Origin: a virus
Reading direction: 5' to 3' (one strand)
IMG/VR virus record: IMGVR_UViG_3300030333_005233
Coordinates: 1-64,000 of that record
Length of the DNA: 64,000 nt
A program made the position numbers and the translations under genes. How positions within the stretch are numbered: position 1 is the first letter of the stretch; each line of letters begins with the position of its first letter. The notes beneath the pieces are model-generated. The model was not told the origin of the DNA and did no database searches. It saw only the letters and a program-made list of their open reading frames with translations. Below are positions 26,598 through 34,327 of the stretch, piece by piece.

Positions 26598-27009
26598 GAT
26601 AAACTATAACTTCTTTAAAACATTCTTCAATATCATCTACGCTTTTAATATCTTCGACCAGCGATGGTGAAAGATACATTGTTTTTTCAACTTTACCGTT
26701 TCTCAACACGCCCAAGACATAACAATTTAAAGTTTCTCCATACATCTCGCCTTTAACAGCCTTGACTACATAAACGCCATCGCTATTGCTTGCATCCTGT
26801 TTTACTATTTGTGACCTCCATTGCAAGCCTATTTCTTGTATAATTAATTCATTTTTATCTACGTAATCTTGAAATTCTTTCCAATCATCGTAATCAAATA
26901 ACCATATTTGTTTATTGCAAGATGTTTTTATGTATATCCAGACTCTCCTTCTATTGTTAGAAGACGAGTATGCTTTTAACCAATTTTTGTAACCAACTAC
27001 GCAATTCAT
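26566..27009 (-). CDS. Unrecognised protein, 147 aa
   Basis: Predicted alpha/beta with many aromatic residues (RRVWIYIKTSCNKQIWLFDY). No domain recognised. A four-base overlap links it to the preceding HTH protein gene, and a 32-base overlap to the next gene. Part of the same replication and recombination transcript, role unknown. Confidence 0.5.
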   Translation of the reverse strand: MNCVVGYKNWLKAYSSSNNRRRVWIYIKTSCNKQIWLFDYDDWKEFQDYVDKNELIIQEIGLQWRSQIVKQDASNSDGVYVVKAVKGEMYGETLNCYVLGVLRNGKVEKTMYLSPSLVEDIKSVDDIEECFKEVIVYHGKKRKAKTV

Positions 27010-27305
27010 TTTTCACGTTTAATTTTTGTCACACAGTTAGATGGTTTACGAATGACTGATTTTCTTCTCTCGTCTGATATAGTAGAAGCATTCTCAGTCA
27101 TGACTGTAGCACCTTTATGGTGATGAATTTGATCTCCAGCAGTCACCCCGGTTTGTCTAGGCTTGCTTAGATTTTTTGTAATATATTTTTCAATAGAGCT
27201 GATTGTACGGTCAAGATCTACAGCTAGATCTGCAACTGCCATGTCTCTATAATTTTCTTGAATGTAAAACGCTTCAATCTTACTAATTGGTCCTTTTTTA
27301 CCCAT
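27006..27305 (-). CDS. Small HTH protein, probable DNA-binding regulator
   Basis: 99 residues. Residues 9-45 (IEAFYIQENYRDMAVADLAV then DLDRTISSIEKYI) read as a helix-turn-helix like those found in small phage regulators. The C-terminal half is polar and basic (ERRKSVIRKPSNCVTKIKREK is split here by its charge pattern). AGGAG precedes the start by seven bases. It could control phage transcription, or recruit a protein to DNA. Regulator is the likeliest role; no target is visible. Confidence 0.5.
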   Translation of the reverse strand: MGKKGPISKIEAFYIQENYRDMAVADLAVDLDRTISSIEKYITKNLSKPRQTGVTAGDQIHHHKGATVMTENASTISDERRKSVIRKPSNCVTKIKREK

Positions 27306-27630
27306 TGATAAAGCTCCTTTCAGCCCTTCTTAAAAACAAAGTATTTTTCGTCTTTAAGTATTGAATATAGTAATCAAATGTTTGTTTAGATGTCGCTTTA
27401 AGTTCTTGTCGTATATTTCTTCTGTGACTGTCTATACCTCTAGGGTCAAACAAGTTTCCATTAGACGTTAAAACATAAAACTTCTTTTGCACTCTTTCTC
27501 CAAGATTGATAGATTTATATTCTGCGTATACTTTTTCTTCTTCGTTAGCAGACTGTCCAGATGAGTTATACCTACTTGCATCTGAACCTCTTTTGTCATC
27601 TTTTGCTGAGTATTTTTCTACGTATTTCAT
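27298..27630 (-). CDS. Unrecognised basic protein, 110 aa
   Basis: Hydrophilic N-terminus rich in Ser, Lys and Glu, then a more regular region (KKFYVLTSNGNLFDPRGID, then FDYYIQYLKTKN). No family recognised. Eight-base overlap with the HTH gene and four with the FmdB-like gene, so it is co-translated with them. Confidence 0.45.
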   Translation of the reverse strand: MKYVEKYSAKDDKRGSDASRYNSSGQSANEEEKVYAEYKSINLGERVQKKFYVLTSNGNLFDPRGIDSHRRNIRQELKATSKQTFDYYIQYLKTKNTLFLRRAERSFING

Positions 27631-27965
27631 TTTTCACCTGTTCTTATATACCTTTCCTTTTGCTTTGCTGTCATCTTGTTTATTTCTTTATGCTGATTCC
27701 TTTTATTATTTTGTTCTGACTTGGCTTTGTTCTGTGCTTCAATTTCTGATTTTTGGTAATGTCCCATATTAGACCAGTTTTTGTCTGCCTGACCACCAAT
27801 AGTATTGGAGCTATGTTTCATAAAAGCACCAAGCCCACCGTGAGGTATCCTTTGTAGGGATTCATTTTTGCACGTTGGGCATTTGGTCCAAGCTTCTTCA
27901 TGGATTGATTGCTTTACGTCCCTGATTGTTTCGCCACATTCAGTACATCCGTAGTCGTATAACAT
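27627..27965 (-). CDS. FmdB-type zinc-ribbon protein
   Basis: 112 residues starting at ATG 27965, which overlaps the PhoH stop as TGATG. Residues 2-40 match the FmdB/Zn_ribbon_8 family: YDYGCTECGETIRD and KCPTCKNESLQRIP, with C7, C10, C29 and C32. The remainder is Lys-, Gln- and Asn-rich and probably flexible. FmdB-like ribbons are common in phages and have been proposed as regulatory or assembly proteins; no function is settled. Confidence 0.7.
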   Translation of the reverse strand: MLYDYGCTECGETIRDVKQSIHEEAWTKCPTCKNESLQRIPHGGLGAFMKHSSNTIGGQADKNWSNMGHYQKSEIEAQNKAKSEQNNKRNQHKEINKMTAKQKERYIRTGEK

Positions 27966-28642
27966 CAACTCTCCAATGCGTAAAGTACAGCACCTATGAT
28001 TCCATTTCTCTGTATATCATTATACTCTAATTTACAGATTCCGACTCCATGAACTCCAGATAATTTTTCAATACAGAAATCTAGACCGCTATATTTATAT
28101 ATATCAGTCTGTTTGTTATCACCATTTATAAGCACCTTAGAATGATTACCCATACGTGTTACAAACATTTTTATCTGTTCTAGTGTGCAATTTTGCGCTT
28201 CGTCTAGTATCATAATTGAATCATGAAAGGTAGACCCACGCATGGTTTCCAAAGGTTCAAATTTAATTCTACGCTGGTTAAAATAATAACCAAACTTATC
28301 TCTACCTAAGAAGTATCGTAGGTTCTCCTCCATAGGTTGAAGATATGGTTTGATTTTTTCGTTTAATTCTCCCGGCAAAGATCCAATATCTCTACCAGTA
28401 CAAACTAACGGCCTTGTTACAATGACGGTATCTATTTCATCTCTAAGTAATTTATGTGCTGCTATTCCAGCTGCTATGAAAGATTTGCCACTGCCAGACG
28501 GACCAGTACAGAAAACAACATCGTTTTCTATAATTGATCTAATATAATTTTTTTGATTCTCAGTTTTAGCCTCCAGTACTTTGGGTTTGCTTGCTTTTTT
28601 TTCCTGACGCTTTTTTCTATTATTATTTGCCTGTGCTGCCAA
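27965..28642 (-). CDS. phoH: PhoH-like ATPase
   Basis: 225 residues. No ATG fits; the frame starts at TTG 28642 with GGAG eight bases upstream, inside the end of the dUTPase gene. Walker A is FCTGPSGSGKSF (K53), Walker B IMILDEAQNCT, and VIVTRPLVCTGRDIGSLPG and RMGNHSKVLINGDNKQTD are classic PhoH motifs. PhoH-like proteins are widespread in large phages; an RNA-related helicase or nuclease role has been suggested but the phage function is not established. A Lys-rich 20-residue N-tail precedes the domain. Confidence 0.88.
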   Translation of the reverse strand: MAAQANNNRKKRQEKKASKPKVLEAKTENQKNYIRSIIENDVVFCTGPSGSGKSFIAAGIAAHKLLRDEIDTVIVTRPLVCTGRDIGSLPGELNEKIKPYLQPMEENLRYFLGRDKFGYYFNQRRIKFEPLETMRGSTFHDSIMILDEAQNCTLEQIKMFVTRMGNHSKVLINGDNKQTDIYKYSGLDFCIEKLSGVHGVGICKLEYNDIQRNGIIGAVLYALES

Positions 28643-29048
28643 AACGATTACTCCCTCTTTGCGAATTACCTAGTTCATCTCTACACAATAAAGAAATGAG
28701 TGGTACTTCTTGGAATACAATCTGTGCGATTCTATCCCCACGCTTCATTTGCACAACTTCATTAGATGTGTTGTACAAACAAACCATGATCTCTCCCCTG
28801 TAGCCAGCATCAATGACGCCAGCTAAAACATCTATACCTTGTTTTACGGATAGGCCAGATCTAGGCCAAATAAACCCTGCTAAATTACGGGGCATTTCAA
28901 TAGCTATGCCTGTCTTTATGACTTCTCTAGATTGACCATGAATTGTTTTATCTTCATCTGCAAATAAATCATAACCAGCGTCCCACCTGTCTTCTTTAAG
29001 ACACATCTGCGCTGTTTTAGTTAATAACTTATAGTTAATAAAATTCAT
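28623..29048 (-). CDS. dut: dUTP diphosphatase (dUTPase)
   Basis: 141 residues with the five trimeric dUTPase motifs in order: DAGYDLFA, PRSGLSVKQGI, GVIDAGYRGEI, RGDRIAQIVF and the C-terminal RGSNRFGSTG. It converts dUTP to dUMP, limiting uracil in phage DNA and supplying ThyX. The final codons overlap the start of phoH by 20 bases. A short gap of 15 bases separates it from the ribonucleotide reductase gene. Confidence 0.93.
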   Translation of the reverse strand: MNFINYKLLTKTAQMCLKEDRWDAGYDLFADEDKTIHGQSREVIKTGIAIEMPRNLAGFIWPRSGLSVKQGIDVLAGVIDAGYRGEIMVCLYNTSNEVVQMKRGDRIAQIVFQEVPLISLLCRDELGNSQRGSNRFGSTGK

Positions 29049-29063
29049 AAATCAAATCCTTTC

Positions 29064-31247
29064 TCAAAGTATGTCACATTTGCCTCCAGCACAAGCAACT
29101 TCTTGCACTGGATTAACGTTGTTTTTTTCTTCTATCACTTTAGTATAGTCAACTTCTTTATACTCACGATTCATGTCTAACCATTCCTTCCAATTGTATA
29201 CATCTTTCATGCAGTAAGTCAAGCGTTTAAGATCGCCATCCATATATCTATCAGCAAATTTTTGACATCTATTTTTATAATCTTTCTTCTCTGGGTCTTT
29301 GGCTTTTTCGCCTACACCTAGAAGGCTATCACAAGCAGCCCAAAGATTGTCTTTATATAAGTCGAGTCCAACTTCAATTAGACCACTTACAAACATTGCT
29401 GCGTCTCCATAATGTTGTATCTGCTCACTGGGTAAATACACGGTTGTAAATGGAGCCTGAGCATAATCTTTGTCACCAGCAATAGGAAGCAAAGAAACGC
29501 CACAAAAATACTTACGATTCTTATAAATAAAATCTGTTACAGCATCCCACTCGTCTGGTTTAACATTGATAGTATTAGAGACGTTATGCGTAAGCCAAGG
29601 TTGAGTGCATTGTTTTGTATTTTTACCACTCATTACCCAATTCCGCTGAGTGCTTTTTACATACTCTAAAAGTGCTACTGCATCAACTTGATTTTTAATT
29701 TTTGCACCATCTGGAACTTCTACGCAAAAAGCTACAACGTCGTCAGAGTCATTATTTGACCATACAGACTCCTCACAGGCTCTAGGATTGATTGTTTTAA
29801 AATACTGGTATATTGGCTCTAATTTATTCGCTTGGACTCTACGGATGTATCTCTTGGCGTGATGGGGGTGAATACCAGAGGATGTTCCAAGGATACAACT
29901 AGATGTACCTTCTGGCTTTACGCACGTAGTACGAGCGGCCTGATTTACACCTATTAGTGCAGCTAGTTTCTTATTTGTTTCCTTGACAATTTCTGCCCCT
30001 TTTTTCTGTACTTCTGGGTCAAGACAGATTTCATGCTGTTCCATAACGCCTGTCATTGAAACGCCCAGTAAAGCTTCACGACTAATGATTCTTTCTGATA
30101 CCTCTCCAAGATATGGGAAGCTAGTAAATCCAGCTTGTAATGTCCCAATTATAGCAGCAGAGGCACAAGCTTCATAAAATTCCTTTTTTGTGGTTACTTT
30201 GGCGCAGTTAATAGTAGAAAGATTGCAGGCTTGCCATCCAGTTTTACCAGTAGTTTCATCTACAGGCCACATACCAATCTCTACACAGGGGTTAACAATC
30301 AATTCTGTTGAGTCTGACCATACAAATCCGGGTTCACCAAATTCTTTTACAGATTCCATTAGTTCTTTGAATTGCTCTTTTGTTGTTTCATTTCTTAAAA
30401 GCAATGCAGAATTATTTGATCTACCTCTTTGTGGGTTTTCTGTAAACCAATTGCCAGTTTTAGCTTTTGCCATTTCTTCGTCATCGCCAGAAAAAACACA
30501 AATGGTAGCACTACGGCGAACACCTCCGCTGATTACCGCATCTGCACTGTACATCACTATATCGTATGCTTGAATTGGTGTGATCTTTTTTTGACCATTT
30601 TTGATTGCAGCATCTAAAAGTTTTTTAATATGCGTCAAAGCATTTTTAAGAGGGTCTGGTCCGGGTGCTTTTCCACCACTAGATTTAAGGTATGCTCCTG
30701 CTGCTCTAATTTGTGAATAATCAAATGTAACATTTTTGCCATTGTATTCTGGGAAAAGTTTGCACCCTTTGAAATAACTAGAAACAAGGACGCCTACAGC
30801 ATCTGACCAACCTTCAATAGAATCTACAATCGTGTGTTTCTTTTGTCCATTTTTTTCTTTAATTAAATTTGGTAATTTAGCAATATGATGTTTTTGTACA
30901 GAAAAGCCAGTGCCACATCCACATAATAGTAAGTACATACATTCTTGAAAAAATCTTACCCTGTCTGTATAAGAAGCTATACAATTATATATTCTAGCAT
31001 TGTGTTTGAAAACTGGTGAGCCGCCAAATTGCAAAGCTCTTTGTGAACCAAGGATCTTTTTTTTCTTCATGTCATCATATGCTTTATCAATAGCTTTAGA
31101 GACTTCTGGTGCATCTCCATATTTATCAATCATCATTTGCCTTACTCTATCAACTGACTCTGCCCAAGTTTCCCTCCTTAATTTATCGCTATCCCATCTT
31201 GCGTACTTGGACACGAACGTATAGTGCATCAATGATTTAATTGACAT
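29064..31247 (-). CDS. nrdJ: Adenosylcobalamin-dependent (class II) ribonucleotide reductase, monomeric type
   Basis: 727 residues, close in size and layout to the monomeric triphosphate reductase of lactobacilli. N-terminal YARWDSDKLRRETWAESVDR and LQFGGSP; C89 and C341 are the likely redox pair, and NPCVEIG (N319, C321, E323) the radical site. PEGTSSCILGTSSGIHPHH is the phosphate-binding region. The C-terminus ends CAGGKC, the shuttle cysteines. It makes deoxynucleotides without oxygen and needs host vitamin B12, since no cobalamin genes are seen here. It ends the nucleotide block; 32 bases to the next gene hold no clear feature. Confidence 0.92.
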   Translation of the reverse strand: MSIKSLMHYTFVSKYARWDSDKLRRETWAESVDRVRQMMIDKYGDAPEVSKAIDKAYDDMKKKKILGSQRALQFGGSPVFKHNARIYNCIASYTDRVRFFQECMYLLLCGCGTGFSVQKHHIAKLPNLIKEKNGQKKHTIVDSIEGWSDAVGVLVSSYFKGCKLFPEYNGKNVTFDYSQIRAAGAYLKSSGGKAPGPDPLKNALTHIKKLLDAAIKNGQKKITPIQAYDIVMYSADAVISGGVRRSATICVFSGDDEEMAKAKTGNWFTENPQRGRSNNSALLLRNETTKEQFKELMESVKEFGEPGFVWSDSTELIVNPCVEIGMWPVDETTGKTGWQACNLSTINCAKVTTKKEFYEACASAAIIGTLQAGFTSFPYLGEVSERIISREALLGVSMTGVMEQHEICLDPEVQKKGAEIVKETNKKLAALIGVNQAARTTCVKPEGTSSCILGTSSGIHPHHAKRYIRRVQANKLEPIYQYFKTINPRACEESVWSNNDSDDVVAFCVEVPDGAKIKNQVDAVALLEYVKSTQRNWVMSGKNTKQCTQPWLTHNVSNTINVKPDEWDAVTDFIYKNRKYFCGVSLLPIAGDKDYAQAPFTTVYLPSEQIQHYGDAAMFVSGLIEVGLDLYKDNLWAACDSLLGVGEKAKDPEKKDYKNRCQKFADRYMDGDLKRLTYCMKDVYNWKEWLDMNREYKEVDYTKVIEEKNNVNPVQEVACAGGKCDIL

Positions 31248-31279
31248 CTACCACCATCTTTCTTATTAAATATGATAAG

Positions 31280-31909
31280 TTAGTTACTAAAAAGTTCGTC
31301 AAGAATTCTATGTACTACCCAACTGATTATAGCTGGAATAACAACGAAGAAAAGTGCGAACGTAACAAATGCAGAATTTCCTTGCATGTCTTCCTCAATA
31401 TTAGTTTTTACAAAATCATAACATGACTTCCTCAAAGTTCTCTTCTCCCAACAGGCAACATCCTTAAAATCATAACCTGCCTGACTACATATTGTAGCCC
31501 ATTCTCTTGCATATTGCAAGCACTTTTTTGCAATTTTATTTCTACTCTTATCGCAATATTTTTTGTCTATTTGTTCTTCTAAAACACTGTCATCTCCAAA
31601 AGGAATATTGTCAGTTAAAAGAGATAATACAGAGTCTTCATAAGAGAAGTGAATATCTGGGAAGTTTTTTAGTTTAACAGACCCACTTTCTTCCCCTAGA
31701 ACAATTTCTTCAATATACGCCTTGAATGTTATAATTCTTTTTATTTCTGCACTGGGCTTATTTGAGCCAAAATTAATAACGGTGGTGTTATCTTCATGTT
31801 TTATATTAGCAACGAAGGGGCTTTCTGCTTTTATTTTAAATCCGTTAACCTCTAATCCATTTCCGTTGAACAAGTTCCTGAATGCTACATTTATTTGTTT
31901 TGGTGACAT
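31280..31909 (-). CDS. Unrecognised protein with C-terminal membrane helix, 209 aa
   Basis: Residues 1-175 are soluble-looking with several cysteines in the second half (KYCDKSRNK, KKCLQYAREWATICSQAGY, CWEKRTLRKSCYD). Residues 180-203 (SAFVTFALFFVVIPAIISWV) form one membrane helix near the C-terminus, suggesting tail anchoring with the bulk in the cytoplasm. No family recognised. It begins a run of four small membrane-anchored genes that precede the virion genes. Confidence 0.5.
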   Translation of the reverse strand: MSPKQINVAFRNLFNGNGLEVNGFKIKAESPFVANIKHEDNTTVINFGSNKPSAEIKRIITFKAYIEEIVLGEESGSVKLKNFPDIHFSYEDSVLSLLTDNIPFGDDSVLEEQIDKKYCDKSRNKIAKKCLQYAREWATICSQAGYDFKDVACWEKRTLRKSCYDFVKTNIEEDMQGNSAFVTFALFFVVIPAIISWVVHRILDELFSN

Positions 31910-31912
31910 TAT

Positions 31913-32374
31913 CTAACCTTTCTGAATTAGAACCCAAGCTACCCCCATGAAGTAGTCATGTAATTTATTTTTCTCCTCTGTTGTTAAAACGTGATCTTCT
32001 TCTCCAATGCATTCTACGATCATTTCCGTTATTGTTTCTGATAAACCTTTATATTTGTTTACCAAAGTATCTTTAAAAAATATTTTACCAGCCAACGTAT
32101 ATACATCATTTATATCTTGTGACGTAGCATCATATTTGATTACCCTTTCTGCAAACTCATAATTAAAAATTGCAAGTTTTGCTTTATCCGTAGGGTCTGT
32201 TACTAAACCTTCAAAAGCTTGCACGTAATTGTAGACCTCTTCAGAGGTGGGACTTTGTACATCTATGATTGGTTTAGGATCTGGCTTCGGAATTGGAGTA
32301 TCAAGTAAATCTAAAATTCCATCACCAAAAAAAGCGTAGATTAATAGTAGGACTATGAAAATGTTTTTATACAT
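31913..32374 (-). CDS. N-terminally anchored protein, 153 aa
   Basis: The ATG at 32374 has an excellent ribosome site, GGAGGA, five bases upstream, and starts a membrane or signal segment (MYKNIFIVLLLIYAFFG). A Pro-, Asp- and Lys-rich spacer (PIPKPDPKPII) follows, then a helical domain of about 110 residues. The layout suggests an anchored periplasmic protein, with a cleavable signal possible. No enzyme motif is seen. Confidence 0.55.
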   Translation of the reverse strand: MYKNIFIVLLLIYAFFGDGILDLLDTPIPKPDPKPIIDVQSPTSEEVYNYVQAFEGLVTDPTDKAKLAIFNYEFAERVIKYDATSQDINDVYTLAGKIFFKDTLVNKYKGLSETITEMIVECIGEEDHVLTTEEKNKLHDYFMGVAWVLIQKG

Positions 32375-32375
32375 A

Positions 32376-32672
32376 TTAGTCCTCCGCATTAAATAAGGGA
32401 AAGACTTCATCTAGCTTTTCTGCTGCTTGGTCTAATCCTTCGTCTGTACATTTCTCTTTTAGGGAGTACCACAGGTCTATTATTTCCAAAAAAGGTTTAT
32501 CAGCAACCTCTTCTTCAATTTGGTTATCTACGGGCCTGTTTGGTTTATTATTCCAAGTAAACCATTTTTTTACAGAAGACCAATTAAAATAGCTTAAAAT
32601 TTTCATATTTGAAAGCAGTAACGCCACTGCCACCGCTGCTGCTAACCATCTTAAAGTTACTTCAGGTTCCAT
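32376..32672 (-). CDS. Small single-helix membrane protein, 98 aa
   Basis: GGAG lies six bases before the ATG. One hydrophobic segment spans about residues 8-26 (RWLAAAVAVALLLSNM), followed by a Trp-rich amphipathic stretch and an acidic helical domain. Just one base separates its stop from the next start on the same transcript. Role unknown; the lysis-type neighbourhood makes a spanin-like or holin-associated role conceivable, but without supporting motifs. Confidence 0.5.
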   Translation of the reverse strand: MEPEVTLRWLAAAVAVALLLSNMKILSYFNWSSVKKWFTWNNKPNRPVDNQIEEEVADKPFLEIIDLWYSLKEKCTDEGLDQAAEKLDEVFPLFNAED

Positions 32673-32685
32673 TTTTTCTCCAATC

Positions 32686-33093
32686 TTAATAATTATGTAT
32701 AATCAATCCATTACTTTTTAGCACAGGTCCAATTTTGCTAGTTTTTTTCTTTCCATGATATGGACACACAGTTTTGTGACCATCTCCATGCACGATAATT
32801 CCACTTCCACCGCATATACATTTGTCAGGGTCTGGATGTGGACCAAGAACGTCTGGAGTGGGATTGTCGTCTTTAAAAATTTCTTTCTCTGCTTGGTTGA
32901 AAGCTAATTTTATGCCTGACTTCCACTCCTCTATGTAGCCTTCGTACATTCTAGTAATATCTTCAGTGTTACAACCGTATGGAGTACCACCGTCTACCTT
33001 AGCTTTTGTAAATACATCTTTAGATATAACTGCATAAGATGCTAGAGCTAATACTAAAATGCAAACGAAATGCAACTTACCTTCTTTTGTCAT
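32686..33093 (-). CDS. Anchored or secreted small protein with Cys-rich CxCGGSG motif
   Basis: The N-terminal hydrophobic stretch (KLHFVCILVLALASYAVIS) is a signal or anchor. The C-terminal third has CICGGSGIIVHGDGHKTVCPYHG, a DnaJ-zinc-finger-like knuckle that may bind a metal or form disulfides outside the cytoplasm. Its ATG overlaps the upstream stop as ATGA. Family not recognised. Confidence 0.5.
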   Translation of the reverse strand: MTKEGKLHFVCILVLALASYAVISKDVFTKAKVDGGTPYGCNTEDITRMYEGYIEEWKSGIKLAFNQAEKEIFKDDNPTPDVLGPHPDPDKCICGGSGIIVHGDGHKTVCPYHGKKKTSKIGPVLKSNGLIIHNY

Positions 33094-33311
33094 GGAGTAC
33101 CCCCGTCTACAGCATTATAGTATGCTATATCGTCAAATCTCCCAGTTAACTCATTTTCTATTGCAGTGTAACTAGGACTAGTGTCTAGAGTTGCATCAAT
33201 TGTCTTATGTTCACCAGTTGCTAAACATGTTACAACTACTGTTCCATTTTTAGATGTTTCTACTGAAGTTTTTGGATTTGTCACTACGTCTGTAGTTGAT
33301 ACGACTGCCAT
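33090..33311 (-). CDS. Small Thr/Val-rich protein, 73 aa, probable virion component
   Basis: AAGGAG precedes the ATG by seven bases. The protein is rich in Thr, Val and Ser (VVSTTDVVTNPKTSVETSK), with no charged domain or membrane segment. Its position directly after two microproteins and the fibre genes suggests a minor virion or fibre-associated protein. Nothing in the sequence fixes its role. Confidence 0.5.
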   Translation of the reverse strand: MAVVSTTDVVTNPKTSVETSKNGTVVVTCLATGEHKTIDATLDTSPSYTAIENELTGRFDDIAYYNAVDGGTP

Positions 33312-33330
33312 TTTATTTCTCCTTTGTTAG

Positions 33331-33435
33331 TTAACTATCATCTGGATAAATTATTTTAGTACCTTTGTATACTTTGTCTATTTTTTTATTTCCAACGTAC
33401 AAAGTACCAATTTTTCTTAATGAATCTTTAAGCAT
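33331..33435 (-). CDS. 34-residue microprotein, paralogue of the next one upstream
   Basis: ATG at 33435 and TAA at 33333-33331, with AAGG upstream. The core LYVGNKKIDKVYKGTKIIY matches the core of its neighbour (33445-33546). The pattern I-x-x-(V/I)Y-x-G-x-x-x-(V/I) recurs as a short beta element in many phage tail and virion proteins. Because both copies have ribosome sites, start and stop codons and no gap between them, they look like true free-standing microproteins or single repeats split from a larger fibre protein. Confidence 0.6.
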   Translation of the reverse strand: MLKDSLRKIGTLYVGNKKIDKVYKGTKIIYPDDS

Positions 33436-33444
33436 ATTTGTACC

Positions 33445-33546
33445 TTATTTTTGGAATACTTTTTGATTACCTTTATATATTGAATGTACGGATTTACTGC
33501 CTACATATATAGCAGATAACTCTTTTGCCCCTTTTTTTATAGCCAT
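33445..33546 (-). CDS. 33-residue microprotein, paralogue of the next one downstream
   Basis: ATG at 33546 with AGGAG six bases upstream; TAA at 33447-33445. The sequence centres on AIYVGSKSVHSIYKGNQKVF, the same beta-hairpin-like repeat as the 34-residue protein that follows nine bases later. The pair probably arose by duplication. Located directly after the fibre gene at 33556-34323, they may be small fibre or baseplate parts. Confidence 0.6.
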   Translation of the reverse strand: MAIKKGAKELSAIYVGSKSVHSIYKGNQKVFQK

Positions 33547-33555
33547 AATAAACTC

Positions 33556-34323
33556 CTACGTGACAAAGTAAAGTGTATTATTATCATGATTAATTCCTGA
33601 ATAACTTCCAAGATCAGTAATTACCATGTTTGTAATTCCACTTATATTGACAATGCCGCTATTGTTTGCCTGCGTTGGGCTTGAGTATACTGCTGGAGAA
33701 CCACTAACATTGATTTCATTGGCGTTAAATGTTCCACTTACAGAAAGTGTATTCTGTGGTATATTTGTTCCAATACCAACTCTGTCTGTACTGGCATCTA
33801 TGAAGAAAAGGTTCTGATCTGTGTCACCTTCTACTCTAAAATCTACATCAGCACCAGCCTCATTAAAGGTGGCAGCGCCTACTATAGTATTTGAATTAAG
33901 ATCTAAATCACCGCCAAGCTGTGGGCTTGTGTCTTCTACTACATTTTCTAGTGGGCTTACTGCTACAAATTCCACGGCTGAAGCTCCAGAATTTACTTTA
34001 ACGAATTTTGATCCTGCACTCGAAAAGTTAGATGGAGTGTCGCTTAGTCCAACAAATGTTGAAGATCCACCGCCCCCGCCACCACCTTGACCAGAAGCAT
34101 ACACTGCTATACCAGATACAATATTAAACTGAGCAAGTGATGGTCCACCGGCTCCACCAATGCTAGCCAAAGAGTTCCAACCTGTGACTCCATCTCCAAC
34201 TTTTAGAACGCCACTGCCGTGATCATATCCCGGCTCACCACTGGCTAATACCGTATTAGCACTAGCCCACTGTGCAGAAGTACCTCTACGAACTTGAATT
34301 CTTGTGTTTGAATAATCTGGCAT
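33556..34323 (-). CDS. Fibre-type virion protein with tropism-determinant-like N-terminal domain
   Basis: 255 residues. Residues 5-55 (RIQVRRGTSAQWASANTVL, then GEPGYDHGSGVLKVGDGVTG) match the N-terminal attachment domain common to phage fibres and the Bordetella phage Mtd protein. A Gly-run hinge near residue 75 is followed by the unit FNIVSGIAVYASGQ shared with the next gene. Later parts contain PQLGGDLDLN and DRVGIGTNIPQNTLSVSG, motifs of phage side fibres. The last residues NNTLYFVT resemble the C-terminus of the neighbouring fibre (NTLYFIPSG). Probably a receptor-binding or decoration fibre. Confidence 0.75.
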   Translation of the reverse strand: MPDYSNTRIQVRRGTSAQWASANTVLASGEPGYDHGSGVLKVGDGVTGWNSLASIGGAGGPSLAQFNIVSGIAVYASGQGGGGGGGSSTFVGLSDTPSNFSSAGSKFVKVNSGASAVEFVAVSPLENVVEDTSPQLGGDLDLNSNTIVGAATFNEAGADVDFRVEGDTDQNLFFIDASTDRVGIGTNIPQNTLSVSGTFNANEINVSGSPAVYSSPTQANNSGIVNISGITNMVITDLGSYSGINHDNNTLYFVT

Positions 34324-34327
34324 TTTA

